From contig NZ_JAINVH010000002.1 in assembly GCF_020400825.1 (NCBI RefSeq), forward strand, positions 124,001 through 188,000: a DNA stretch of 64,000 bases. Reading direction: 5' to 3'. The stretch comes from Streptomyces sp. HPF1205. Lineage in GTDB: Bacteria > Actinomycetota > Actinomycetes > Streptomycetales > Streptomycetaceae. The translations under genes were made by a program, and so were the position numbers. Every line of letters begins with the position of its first letter. Within the stretch, counting starts at the first letter, position 1. Shown one piece after another: positions 21,162 through 30,828 of the stretch. Under the pieces are notes generated by a model that did not search any database, was not told where the DNA came from, and saw only the letters and a list, made by a program, of their open reading frames with translations.

Positions 21162-21495
21162 GGCCTCACCCTACGAGGGGCCGGACCGGCTGTGGAGCCC
21201 CCTTTTGCGACGGACCGGGGGGGCGCCGCGGACACCTGGCGCGCGCGGCGCGGCAACGCGCCCCGGTGGCGCACGCGGTGGCGCGCATCCCCCGTAGGAG
21301 TGAGTTGCCGTTGCCGGTGCCGGTGGGCCAACGGTCGGAATATCGCCAGAACCCTCCCCCTATCCCCGCCGACCTCGCGCTGCCGCCCGCATATTCCACC
21401 TTGCATACAGTTTTTGATCTTGCAGAAACCGTTCTTCCGGTCGGTTCAGCCGCTGGCAGCCGGACGGACCAGCCCCGCCCTACTATCGGCTCGCC
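21162..21495. promoter_or_regulatory. Divergent promoter region between hisC and the LacI gene
   Basis: The 334-bp gap has an unusual AT-rich patch for this genome (about 21390-21440, TTGCATACAGTTTTTGATC then TTGCAGAAACC). TACTAT at 21481-21486 is a candidate -10 box for the LacI gene, which would start a very short leader. A related CTTGCGAAAACC occurs at 22618-22629 just after the LacI gene, so CTTGCNNAAACC could be an operator of this regulator. No gene is seen. Confidence 0.35.
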
Positions 21496-22599
21496 ATGAC
21501 AGCAGCAGGGAACCATCAGGCGAGTCGACCCGTCGGACGCCGGCTGGAGCGGGCGGGGATCAGGGATGTCGCCGCCGCGGCCGGAGTCTCGATCACGACT
21601 GTCTCCGACGCGCTCAACGGCAAGGGCCGACTGCCCGACGCCACTCGCCGCCATGTCCGCGAGGTCGCCGACCGGCTGGGCTACCGCCCGTCCGCCGCCG
21701 CCCGCACGCTCCGCACCGGACGCTCCGGCCTGATCGGCCTGACGGTGACGACATACGGCGAAGAACCGTTCACCTTCACCGAGTTCGCGTACTTCGCCGA
21801 GATGGCCAGAGCCGCCACCTCGGCCGCGCTCGCCCGCGGGTACGCGCTGGTCATCCTGCCCGCCTCCTCCCGGCACGACGTGTGGGGCAACGTGGCGCTG
21901 GACGGCACCGTGGTGATCGACCCTTCCGACCAGGACCCCGTGGTCACCGAACTCGTCCGCCAGGGCGTGCCGGTGGTCAGCGACGGCCGCCCGGCCGGCA
22001 GCCTGCCCGTACAGGCCTGGGTCGACAACGACCACGAGGAGGCCGTCCTCGGCATCCTGGACCACCTCGCCGCCGCCGGCGCCCGCCGGATCGGCCTGCT
22101 CACCGGCACCAGCACCGACACGTACACCCGGCTGTCCACCACCGCCTACCTGGAGTGGTGCGAACGGGTCGGCCAGGAGCCGGTCTACGAGGCGTATCCC
22201 GCGCACGACCCCTGCGCGGGCGCGGTCGCCGCCGACCGGTTGCTCGCCCGCCCGGACCGCCCCGACGCCGTCTACGGCCTGTTCGACCCCAACGGCACCG
22301 ATCTGCTCACCGCCGCCCGCCGCTACGGTTTACGCGTCCCCGACGACCTGCTGCTGGTCTGCTGCAGCGAGAGCGGCGGCTACGCGGGCACCGACCCGCC
22401 GATCACCACCCTGTCGCTCCAGCCGCGCAGGATCGGCACCGCGGTGGTGCAGTTGCTCATCGACGCCATCGAGGGCATCGGCCCCGCGCACCCGGTCCAG
22501 CAGGTGATGCCCACCGAACTGATCGTGCGCGCCTCCTCGCAGCGCCGGCTCCACCGCACCACCGTGAGCCCGCCGCGCACACCCGCGCACGGGGACTAA
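21496..22599 (+). CDS. LacI-family transcriptional regulator with a TTA codon (367 aa)
   Basis: The N-terminal HTH (AGIRDVAAAAGVSITTVSDALNGKGRLPDATRRHVREVADRLGYRP) is classic LacI, followed by a periplasmic-binding-protein-like sensor domain to residue about 340. Codon 279 is TTA (22330-22332, Leu in RYGLRVP). In Streptomyces TTA is read by the bldA tRNA, so translation could be development-dependent. No SD is seen before ATG at 21496 and TACTAT lies ten bases upstream, so the message may be nearly leaderless. Its target is unknown; effector is probably a sugar-like ligand. Confidence 0.87.
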   Translation: MTAAGNHQASRPVGRRLERAGIRDVAAAAGVSITTVSDALNGKGRLPDATRRHVREVADRLGYRPSAAARTLRTGRSGLIGLTVTTYGEEPFTFTEFAYFAEMARAATSAALARGYALVILPASSRHDVWGNVALDGTVVIDPSDQDPVVTELVRQGVPVVSDGRPAGSLPVQAWVDNDHEEAVLGILDHLAAAGARRIGLLTGTSTDTYTRLSTTAYLEWCERVGQEPVYEAYPAHDPCAGAVAADRLLARPDRPDAVYGLFDPNGTDLLTAARRYGLRVPDDLLLVCCSESGGYAGTDPPITTLSLQPRRIGTAVVQLLIDAIEGIGPAHPVQQVMPTELIVRASSQRRLHRTTVSPPRTPAHGD

Positions 22600-22705
22600 G
22601 AGCCGGTTTGTCTGGACCTTGCGAAAACCAGGTGCCTGGGTATGTCACAACGCGACAGCGTCATTCCTATGATGGGCGAATGGCGGCGCGATCGTGGAGG
22701 GGTCG

Positions 22706-23914
22706 ATGACTCAGGGGGCAGGTCAGGGGTACGAACCCGGTTCCGGGTACCAGCCCGCGCCCGGCTACGGGTACCGGGCCGGGCACGACGCCGCCTCGTA
22801 CGAGAACGACCCCGCCGCGTACGAGCAGGAGCCGTACCCGGCGTCCCGTGCGACGTACGAGGAGAGCCCCGCGCCGTACGAGGACAACCGGGTGCCGTAC
22901 GACGGGCCGGGCGGCAGGCCGTACGACGCGCCCCCGCCCGCGTACGGTGGCGGGCCGGCGTACGACGCCTCCGCGCCCGCCCCGCCCGCGTACGAGCCGA
23001 CCAGGCCCGATGCCCCGCTGGTCCCGCCGGAGTACACGCCGACCGCCCACGACCTGCCGGTGATCACCGCCGACACCGAGAAGGGCAGTGGCCCCGGGCC
23101 GCTCTACGTCGTCGGCGACGTGCACGGCTACCTCGCCGAACTGCTCGCCGCCCTGCGGGAGAACGGCCTGGTCGACGAGGAGGGCCACTGGTCGGCGGGC
23201 AGCGCCAGGCTGTGGTTCCTGGGCGACTTCACCGACCGCGGCCCGGACGGGATCGGCGTCATCGAGCTGGTCATGCAGTTGTCCGCCGAGGCAGCCGCGG
23301 CCGGCGGCTACTGCCGTGCCCTCATGGGCAATCACGAACTGCTGCTGCTGGGCGCCCACCGCTTCGGCGACACCCCCGTCAACTCGACCGGCGGCACCGC
23401 GTCCTTCCTGGCCGCCTGGCGGCTCAACGGCGGGCAGCCCTCCGACATGGAGCGCCTGGAGGACCGCCACCTGACCTGGATCTCCCGGCTGGACGCCGCG
23501 CACGTCACCGACGGGCACCTGCTGCTGCACTCCGACACCACGGCGTACCTCGACTACGGCAGCAGCATCGAGGAGATGAACGACGCCGTCACCGGTGTGC
23601 TGCAGCGCGGCGACGCCGACGAATGCTGGGACCTTTTCCGCAAGTTCACCAAGCGCTTCGCCTTCCGGGGCGACGGGGGCCCGCAGGCCGCCCGGGAGCT
23701 GCTCTCGACGTACGGGGGCAGCCGGGTGGTGCACGGCCACAGCCCGATCCCGTATCTGCTCGGCGAGGTCGGCGGCGAGTCCCCGGCCGACGCCGAGGAG
23801 CCGCACCCCATCAACGGCCCCATGGTCTACGCCGAGAACCTCGCCGTGGCGATGGACGGCGGCGTCACCATGGACGGCCGGCTGCTGGTCGCCCAACTGC
23901 CGCTCGTCCCCTGA
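22706..23914 (+). CDS. Metallophosphoesterase (PPP-type) with Tyr-rich N-terminus (402 aa)
   Basis: The catalytic domain (residues about 130-395) has GDVHG, GDFTDRG, GNHE and VHGHSPIPYL, the set of metal ligands of calcineurin-like and PPP-type phosphatases. The first about 120 residues are disordered and Tyr/Pro-rich (repeats such as YENDPAAYEQEPYP), encoded by a GTACGA-rich stretch. The start at 22706 has GGAGGGG close upstream; GTG at 22694 is possible but lacks an SD. Expected to be a protein Ser/Thr phosphatase or nucleotide phosphatase. Confidence 0.85.
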   Translation: MTQGAGQGYEPGSGYQPAPGYGYRAGHDAASYENDPAAYEQEPYPASRATYEESPAPYEDNRVPYDGPGGRPYDAPPPAYGGGPAYDASAPAPPAYEPTRPDAPLVPPEYTPTAHDLPVITADTEKGSGPGPLYVVGDVHGYLAELLAALRENGLVDEEGHWSAGSARLWFLGDFTDRGPDGIGVIELVMQLSAEAAAAGGYCRALMGNHELLLLGAHRFGDTPVNSTGGTASFLAAWRLNGGQPSDMERLEDRHLTWISRLDAAHVTDGHLLLHSDTTAYLDYGSSIEEMNDAVTGVLQRGDADECWDLFRKFTKRFAFRGDGGPQAARELLSTYGGSRVVHGHSPIPYLLGEVGGESPADAEEPHPINGPMVYAENLAVAMDGGVTMDGRLLVAQLPLVP

Positions 23915-24137
23915 CGCGCGGGCCGGTGCAGGGGCCGGCGCGCGGTGGCCTGATTTCCGGCTCCCGAGGGTTTGGCGGGGTGTACATTTCCTGGTTGCAC
24001 CCTGTCACCACCTGGCGTCCAGCCCTACCATCGGCTTGTATCCATAGCCACGCCGCTCCCCGTGCGTTTCGGGCCGGCGAGCCGGTTCCCCCGCGGGGAA
24101 CACCCGGCCTCGCACGGGGGAGTCGGAGCATCGGGGG

Positions 24138-24917
24138 ATGCACATGAACAGCGCTCCACACCTGCTCACCGAAGACCGCGCGGATTTCGAGCATGTCCTC
24201 GGCGACGCGCTGCGGATCGTCCTCGACGAGCGGGACGGCGGCTCCCCGCTGAACGCCGAGCAGTTGCGCACCAAGGCGCTGGCCGCGGCCGACGCCATCA
24301 CCGCCATGGTCACACAGGAGTACGACAGCTACGTCACGCTGCGCGCCGGGGCGCGGGAGGCGGCCCGCGAGTCCGTACGGAGCAGGGAGAGGAGGGCGTT
24401 CGGCTACGCGGCCCTGGGAGTCGCCGACGGGGCGGGCTCCGGTGCCGGGATCGCCGCCGTCATGGCCGTCCTCACGCCGCTGCTCGCCGGGGCGGCGGCG
24501 GTCATCTTTCTGCTCATCGGATACATCCTGGGTGCGGTGTCGCCGGAGCCGGGAATCGCCCACCCGCTGCGTACGGCGGGCTGGTTCTTCGCCGCCGTCG
24601 CCGCGGCCGCCGTCCTGCTGGGCGGGGTGGGCCTGCTGCTGACGGCGCTGCGCGACTCCTCCTCCGCCGTCCGCGACGCGGCCGAGGCCCTTCCCCCCGA
24701 GGTCGCCGCCGCCCGTGCCGCGTGGCGTGAGGCACTGCTGGCCCGCGGCCTGCTGCCCTTCCTCACCGACGCGCTGGACCGGGCCGTCCCCGGCCCGGCA
24801 CCCGCGCCCACGCCCGCGCCGACGCCCACATCGGCCCCCCATCTGCCGCGACTCGGCTACTCCCGGCCGGACTTCACCTCGCCCCAGACCCCGACCGCGG
24901 ACGGCCGCACCGACTGA
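24138..24917 (+). CDS. Conserved actinobacterial membrane protein (259 aa)
   Basis: A soluble N-terminal region of about 100 residues (EDRADFEHVLGDALRIVLDERDG) is followed by two predicted membrane segments (VLTPLLAGAAAVIFLLIGYIL and WFFAAVAAAAVLLGGVGLLL) and a soluble helical region with a Pro/Thr-rich tail. It resembles uncharacterised Streptomyces membrane proteins. ATG at 24138 or 24144; a purine-rich GGGGG precedes. Function unknown. Confidence 0.65.
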   Translation: MHMNSAPHLLTEDRADFEHVLGDALRIVLDERDGGSPLNAEQLRTKALAAADAITAMVTQEYDSYVTLRAGAREAARESVRSRERRAFGYAALGVADGAGSGAGIAAVMAVLTPLLAGAAAVIFLLIGYILGAVSPEPGIAHPLRTAGWFFAAVAAAAVLLGGVGLLLTALRDSSSAVRDAAEALPPEVAAARAAWREALLARGLLPFLTDALDRAVPGPAPAPTPAPTPTSAPHLPRLGYSRPDFTSPQTPTADGRTD

Positions 24918-24971
24918 CCGGCCACCGACCGGCCGACTGACCGACCGACTGACCGGCCGGCCGGAGCACAG

Positions 24972-25009
24972 GGCGCCGCGCCGACGGGGAAACCCGCCGG
25001 CGCGGCGCC
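24972..25009. terminator. Strong bidirectional hairpin between the membrane-protein gene and thiC
   Basis: A 16-bp stem with one unpaired base on each side (GGCGCCGCGCCG, a, CGGG at 24972-24988; complement at 24993-25009) and a GAAA-type tetraloop. It lies between the stop at 24917 (+) and the thiC stop at 25039 (-), so it can terminate both. Confidence 0.85.
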
Positions 25010-25038
25010 TTCGAACTGTGGTCGGCGGATCAGGCGCG

Positions 25039-26967
<1,929 letters not shown>

Positions 26968-27083
26968 TGCAAAGGTGGCCCCACGGTAGCGGTTTGGCCC
27001 CGACGCACACCAGGGGCGGTCGACGACCGCCCCTTGGGCCCACCGTCCGCGTCCGGCGCCCGCGCCGGTTCAGCGGGCGGGCG

Positions 27084-27299
27084 TCACCAGTCGCGCCCGC
27101 TGCCGTTCGAGGAGGAGGTGACGCGCTTCACGACGAAGACGAGCGCGCCCACCAGCACCACGAAGACGATCACCTTGAACAGCAGGCCCACCACGAAGCT
27201 GATCAGGCTGGCGACCAGCGTGCCGAACACCACGAGGGCGATGACCGGGATGCCGATCCACTTGACCCACCACGGCAGGCTCTTCAGCAGCTTGTCCAT
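27084..27299 (-). CDS. DUF5326-type small membrane protein (71 aa)
   Basis: Two hydrophobic segments (IGIPVIALVVFGTLVASLIS and VIVFVVLVGALVFVV) follow an amphipathic start (MDKLLKSLPWWVKW). It matches a small protein conserved in Streptomyces (DUF5326). GGAGAG precedes the ATG by about 9 bases. Function unknown. Confidence 0.75.
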   Translation of the reverse strand: MDKLLKSLPWWVKWIGIPVIALVVFGTLVASLISFVVGLLFKVIVFVVLVGALVFVVKRVTSSSNGSGRDW

Positions 27300-27455
27300 G
27301 TCGGTGCAACTCTCCTTCGCCGCGACGCGTTCCCGCGTCGGTCCCGACGCGCTCCCCGGCGGCCTTCCGCCGGTACTTCGACTGTAGGGCCACCGGGGAC
27401 CGTCGCGGGCGGCCGCGAGTCCGGATACGACCCTGAAATCCGCCCCTGAGGTCCC

Positions 27456-27773
27456 TCAGGACTCCGGGGGCGAGAAGACCACCATGACCCTGAGGTCCTC
27501 GCTGATGTGATGGAAGCGGTGCGGGGTGCCGGCCGGGACGTAGACGACGCTGCCGCGCGCGACCGTGGTGGTCTCCTCTCCCACGGTGATCGCCGCCCGC
27601 CCGCTGACCACCAGGTAGATCTCGTCCTGTGCGTGCGGCTTCTGCGGGTCGCTCTCGCCGGCCTTGAGCGCGTACAACCCCGCGGACATGGTGCGCTCGC
27701 GCAGGAACCGCAGGTAGGCCCCCTGGTTCGCCTCGCGCTGGGCATCCAGGTCGTCCAGCCGGAACACCTTCAT
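27456..27773 (-). CDS. Small cupin-domain protein (105 aa)
   Basis: One cupin beta-barrel with the two metal-ligand motifs: HAQDEIYLVVSG (motif 1) and PAGTPHRFHHI (motif 2). Single-domain cupins bind a metal and act as isomerases, dioxygenases or ligand sensors. ATG at 27773 is chosen because GGAGGAG lies six bases upstream; a further in-frame ATG at 27797 lacks an SD. Confidence 0.82.
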   Translation of the reverse strand: MKVFRLDDLDAQREANQGAYLRFLRERTMSAGLYALKAGESDPQKPHAQDEIYLVVSGRAAITVGEETTTVARGSVVYVPAGTPHRFHHISEDLRVMVVFSPPES

Positions 27774-27853
27774 CGTCCACTCCTCCGCTGCGGTCACGCT
27801 ACGGTTCTGTCTCGGCTCTTGCCCTGGTGATCAGGTCTGCGGACGATCCCACC

Positions 27854-28231
27854 ATGAAGAATTTCCTCGTCAAGACCCTGGCCAACGCGGGTGCCCTGGG
27901 AGTGGCGGTCTGGCTGGTCAAGGACATCACCTTGTCCGGTGGCTCGACCGCGCACAAGGTGCTCACCCTGATCCTGGTCGCGCTGGTCTTCGGGCTGGTG
28001 AACTGGCTGGTCAAGCCGGTGGTCAAGGTCCTGTCGTTCCCGCTGTTCATACTCACCCTCGGCCTGATCACCTTGGTGATCAACGCGCTGATGCTGCTGC
28101 TGACCTCGTGGCTGGCGGGCAAGCTCAGCCTGGACTTCCACGTCCACGGCTTCTGGACGGCCGTGCTCGGCGGCCTGATCGTGAGCATCGTCTCCTGGGC
28201 ACTGCACGTCGTGCTCCCGGACGACGAGTGA
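27854..28231 (+). CDS. Phage-holin family 4-type membrane protein (125 aa)
   Basis: Four hydrophobic segments (LANAGALGVAVWLV, VLTLILVALVFGLVNWLV, FPLFILTLGLITLVINALMLLL, FWTAVLGGLIVSIVSWALHVV) with the NWLVKPVVKVLSFP motif common to DUF360/holin-like proteins. Overlaps the next gene by 4 bp (GTGA), so it is coupled to it. No strong SD is seen. Not a phage gene by context. Confidence 0.77.
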   Translation: MKNFLVKTLANAGALGVAVWLVKDITLSGGSTAHKVLTLILVALVFGLVNWLVKPVVKVLSFPLFILTLGLITLVINALMLLLTSWLAGKLSLDFHVHGFWTAVLGGLIVSIVSWALHVVLPDDE

Positions 28232-29388
28232 GCGGGGTGCCGGGAGAACCGTCCGGGTACGGCGACAGCACGCGCAGTGTGCACGCCGGGCGGCCGCCCG
28301 CCGCCGCGTACCAGCCGTCGCTCCCCGGACCCGTCTTCGTCTCGCACTACCATCTGCCGGGCGAGGCGGCGGGCCCCTACAGGTACGGCAGGGACGAGAA
28401 CCCGACGTGGACGCACCTGGAGCGGGCCATCGGGGAACTGGAGGCGCCCGGCGACCCGGACGTGACCGTGCTCGCCTTCGCCTCCGGCATGGCGGCGGTC
28501 GCGGCGGTGCTGCTGTCCCAGGTACGGGCCGGGCAGATCGTGCTGCTGCCGTCGGACAGCTACCAGACGACGCGTTCGCTGCGGGAACGCCTGGAGTCGT
28601 ACGGCGTGGAGGTGCGGCTGGCGCCGACCGCGGGTGACGGGCAGCTCGCGGCGCTGGAAGGGGCGCGGCTGGTGTGGCTGGAGACCCCGTCGAACCCGGG
28701 CCTGGACGTGTGCGACATCCGGCGGCTGGCCGACGCCGCCCACGCGGCCGGCGCCCTGGTCGCCGTCGACAACACCCTGGCCACGCCCCTGGGGCAGCGC
28801 CCCCTCGACCTGGGCGCGGACTTCTCGCTGGCCAGCGGCACGAAGGCGCTCACCGGCCACGGCGACCTCCTGCTCGGCTACGTCGCCACACGCGACGCCA
28901 CCCTGGCCGCGGGGGTGCGCACGTGGCGCAAGACGGTCGGCGCGATTCCCGGCCCGATGGAGGCATGGCTGGCCCACCGCTCGCTGGCCACCCTCGCGCT
29001 GCGGGTGGACCGGCAGGCGGCCAACGCCCTGGCGCTCGCCGAGGCCCTGCTGGCGCGCCCGGAGGTCGTGGACCTGCGGCACCCCGGACTGCCCTCCGAC
29101 GCCGCGCATCCGGTGGCGGCGGCGCAGATGCGGCGCTTCGGCAGCGTGGTGTCGTTCACGCTGCCCGACCAGGCACACGCAGAGCGTTTCCTGTCCGCTC
29201 TGCGCGTCACCACCGAGGCGACGAGTTTCGGCAGTGTGCAGTGCACGGCCGAGCGCCGGGCGCGGTGGGGCGGCGACGCGGTGCCGCCCGGTTTCATCCG
29301 CTTCTCGGTGGGCGTCGAGGACGCGGACGACATCGTGGCGGACGTGCTGCGAGCGCTGGACGAGGCCGCGGGGGCGGTGGGGGTGTAG
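28228..29388 (+). CDS. Cystathionine gamma-synthase/lyase-type PLP enzyme (386 aa)
   Basis: Cys/Met metabolism PLP family. Motifs: TRSVHAG near the N-terminus, ASGMAAVAAVLL, VWLETPSNP, VAVDNTLATP and the PLP Lys in SLASGTKALTGHGD. The GTG at 28228 overlaps the holin-like stop. Substrate specificity (cystathionine lyase, synthase or methionine lyase) cannot be decided. The final Gly/Ala-rich residues are atypical. Confidence 0.86.
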   Translation: MSGVPGEPSGYGDSTRSVHAGRPPAAAYQPSLPGPVFVSHYHLPGEAAGPYRYGRDENPTWTHLERAIGELEAPGDPDVTVLAFASGMAAVAAVLLSQVRAGQIVLLPSDSYQTTRSLRERLESYGVEVRLAPTAGDGQLAALEGARLVWLETPSNPGLDVCDIRRLADAAHAAGALVAVDNTLATPLGQRPLDLGADFSLASGTKALTGHGDLLLGYVATRDATLAAGVRTWRKTVGAIPGPMEAWLAHRSLATLALRVDRQAANALALAEALLARPEVVDLRHPGLPSDAAHPVAAAQMRRFGSVVSFTLPDQAHAERFLSALRVTTEATSFGSVQCTAERRARWGGDAVPPGFIRFSVGVEDADDIVADVLRALDEAAGAVGV

Positions 29389-29471
29389 CGGTGCGCCGGA
29401 CTGCGCTGGAGCGGAATCGGCACTCCGATTCGCCGCGGCGGACACGTTTGCCCCCGCCTTCGCCGCGGCAG

Positions 29472-29984
29472 ATGTCTGGCATGCCTCCGGACACGCACTC
29501 CAGTCCCACCACCCGCCCGGTGGTCAAGCGCACGGCCCGCGCGATCCTGCTCGACGGTCCCGACCTGATCCTCATCAAGCGCAGCAAGCCCGGTCTCGCT
29601 CCCTACTGGATCACCCCGGGCGGTGGCATCGAGAGCGAGGACGCAAGCATCGTGGCGGCTCTCCACCGCGAGGTGGACGAGGAGCTCGGGGCGAAGATCA
29701 CCGACGTGGTCCCGGTCTTCGTGGACACCGTCGAGCACATCGCGGACGACGGCTCCCACGGGGTGAAGGTGCAGTTCTTCTTCGCCTGCCGGCTGGAGTC
29801 GATGGACCTGTCGCTGCGGCACGGCCCGGAGATCGACTCGCCGGAAGGGGAGTACGAGGTGGTCCGGGTGCCCTTCAGCCGACTGGGCATCGCCTCGGTG
29901 GACATCGTCCCGCTGACCCTGCGCCACTACCTCGACGCGAACATCGAGGGCGTGCTGGGCCTGCTCGGGCCCGATCTGGGCTGA
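29472..29984 (+). CDS. NUDIX hydrolase (170 aa)
   Basis: The Nudix box is complete: GGGIESEDASIVAALHREVDEELG, with the REVDEE core. It hydrolyses nucleoside diphosphate-linked compounds. ATG at 29472 (or 29481) is chosen by the start of the family domain; no clear SD. It follows the PLP enzyme by about 80 bp and is on the same strand. Confidence 0.84.
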   Translation: MSGMPPDTHSSPTTRPVVKRTARAILLDGPDLILIKRSKPGLAPYWITPGGGIESEDASIVAALHREVDEELGAKITDVVPVFVDTVEHIADDGSHGVKVQFFFACRLESMDLSLRHGPEIDSPEGEYEVVRVPFSRLGIASVDIVPLTLRHYLDANIEGVLGLLGPDLG

Positions 29985-30023
29985 CGGGCGAGCCGATCGC
30001 GGGCGACGTGATCGTTCGGCGAT

Positions 30024-30037
30024 GTTCCACGTGGAAC
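30024..30037. promoter_or_regulatory. parS site (ParB binding)
   Basis: GTTCCACGTGGAAC, perfect palindrome, 39 bp after the NUDIX stop. Confidence 0.85.
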
Positions 30038-30081
30038 ACTCAGCGTGAGCACTCCGGCACGCCGCCGGGGGGCAGCGCCGC

Positions 30082-30123
30082 GGGCGGGAACCGCCGGGTC
30101 GGGGGCGGGAACCGCCGGGTCGG
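30082..30123. repeat. Perfect 21-bp tandem duplication upstream of the MarR gene
   Basis: GGGCGGGAACCGCCGGGTCG plus one G occurs twice without spacer (30082-30102, 30103-30123). Each unit contains GGCGGGAACCGCC, an inverted repeat, so each could be a hairpin or a protein-binding site. Confidence 0.6.
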
Positions 30124-30188
30124 CACCACCGAGATAGGTCGGTCACGAGATCATCCCGTAAAGAACCTATTTTGCTACGCTCGACGGC

Positions 30189-30731
30189 ATGACCGCCGAG
30201 ACCATGCCCCCTCCTCTCGCCGCCGAGGCCTCCGCCACGCCTTCCGCGGGCTCGGGCGCGGCCCCCGACCTGTCCTTCCTGCTGCAGCACACCGCCCATG
30301 TGCTGGCCACGCGGATGACGGCGGCGCTCGCGGACATCGGCATGTCGCCGCGGGCCCACTGCGTCCTGGCGCACGCGCGCGAGGCCGAGCGCACGCAGGC
30401 GCAGATCGCGGAGCTGTCCGACCTGGACAAGACCACGATGGTGGTGACCGTGGACCAGCTGGAGCGGGCCGGGCTGGCCGAGCGGGTGCCGTCGGCGACC
30501 GACCGCAGGGCCCGGATCATCAAGGTCACCGCGCGGGGTGAACAGGTGGCGGCGGACGGCCAGGCGATCGTCAACCAGGTCCACCAGGACGTCCTCGACG
30601 CCCTTCCGGAGGAGGAGCGCGCGGTCCTGGTCTCCGCGCTGACCCGGCTGGCCGGCGGCCACCTCGCCACCGCGGTGGAGTGCCCGGAGGGAGCCCAGGG
30701 GGCCCGACGGCCCCGTCAGTCCCGAACGTGA
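30189..30731 (+). CDS. MarR-family regulator, probably of the adjacent efflux pump (180 aa)
   Basis: A winged-helix MarR domain (residues about 25-160): LQHTAHVLATRMTAALADIGMSPRAHCVLAHA, QAQIAELSDLDKTTMVVTVDQLERAGLAERVPSATDRRARIIKVT. Extra low-complexity residues at both ends. TACGCT, seven bases before ATG, is a candidate -10 box, giving a leaderless message. It is followed by a DHA2-type drug exporter with a palindromic operator between, a standard MarR-pump pair. Confidence 0.87.
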   Translation: MTAETMPPPLAAEASATPSAGSGAAPDLSFLLQHTAHVLATRMTAALADIGMSPRAHCVLAHAREAERTQAQIAELSDLDKTTMVVTVDQLERAGLAERVPSATDRRARIIKVTARGEQVAADGQAIVNQVHQDVLDALPEEERAVLVSALTRLAGGHLATAVECPEGAQGARRPRQSRT

Positions 30732-30760
30732 GCCGCGACCCCGAGCAGTACATCCGTACG

Positions 30761-30784
30761 AGATAGTCTTCAACGAAACTATCT
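30761..30784 (+). promoter_or_regulatory. MarR-type operator before the MFS gene
   Basis: AGATAGT (30761-30767) and ACTATCT (30778-30784) form a perfect 7-bp inverted repeat with a 10-bp centre. It is followed at once by TGCTACGGT, resembling the TTGCTACGCT next to the MarR gene start; TACGGT and TACGCT are the candidate -10 boxes. The upstream copy has the related CCTATTTTGCTACG. Confidence 0.6.
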
Positions 30785-30828
30785 GCTACGGTCGCTTCTG
30801 GCATCCCCCTTCGCCAGGAGGCGACCTC

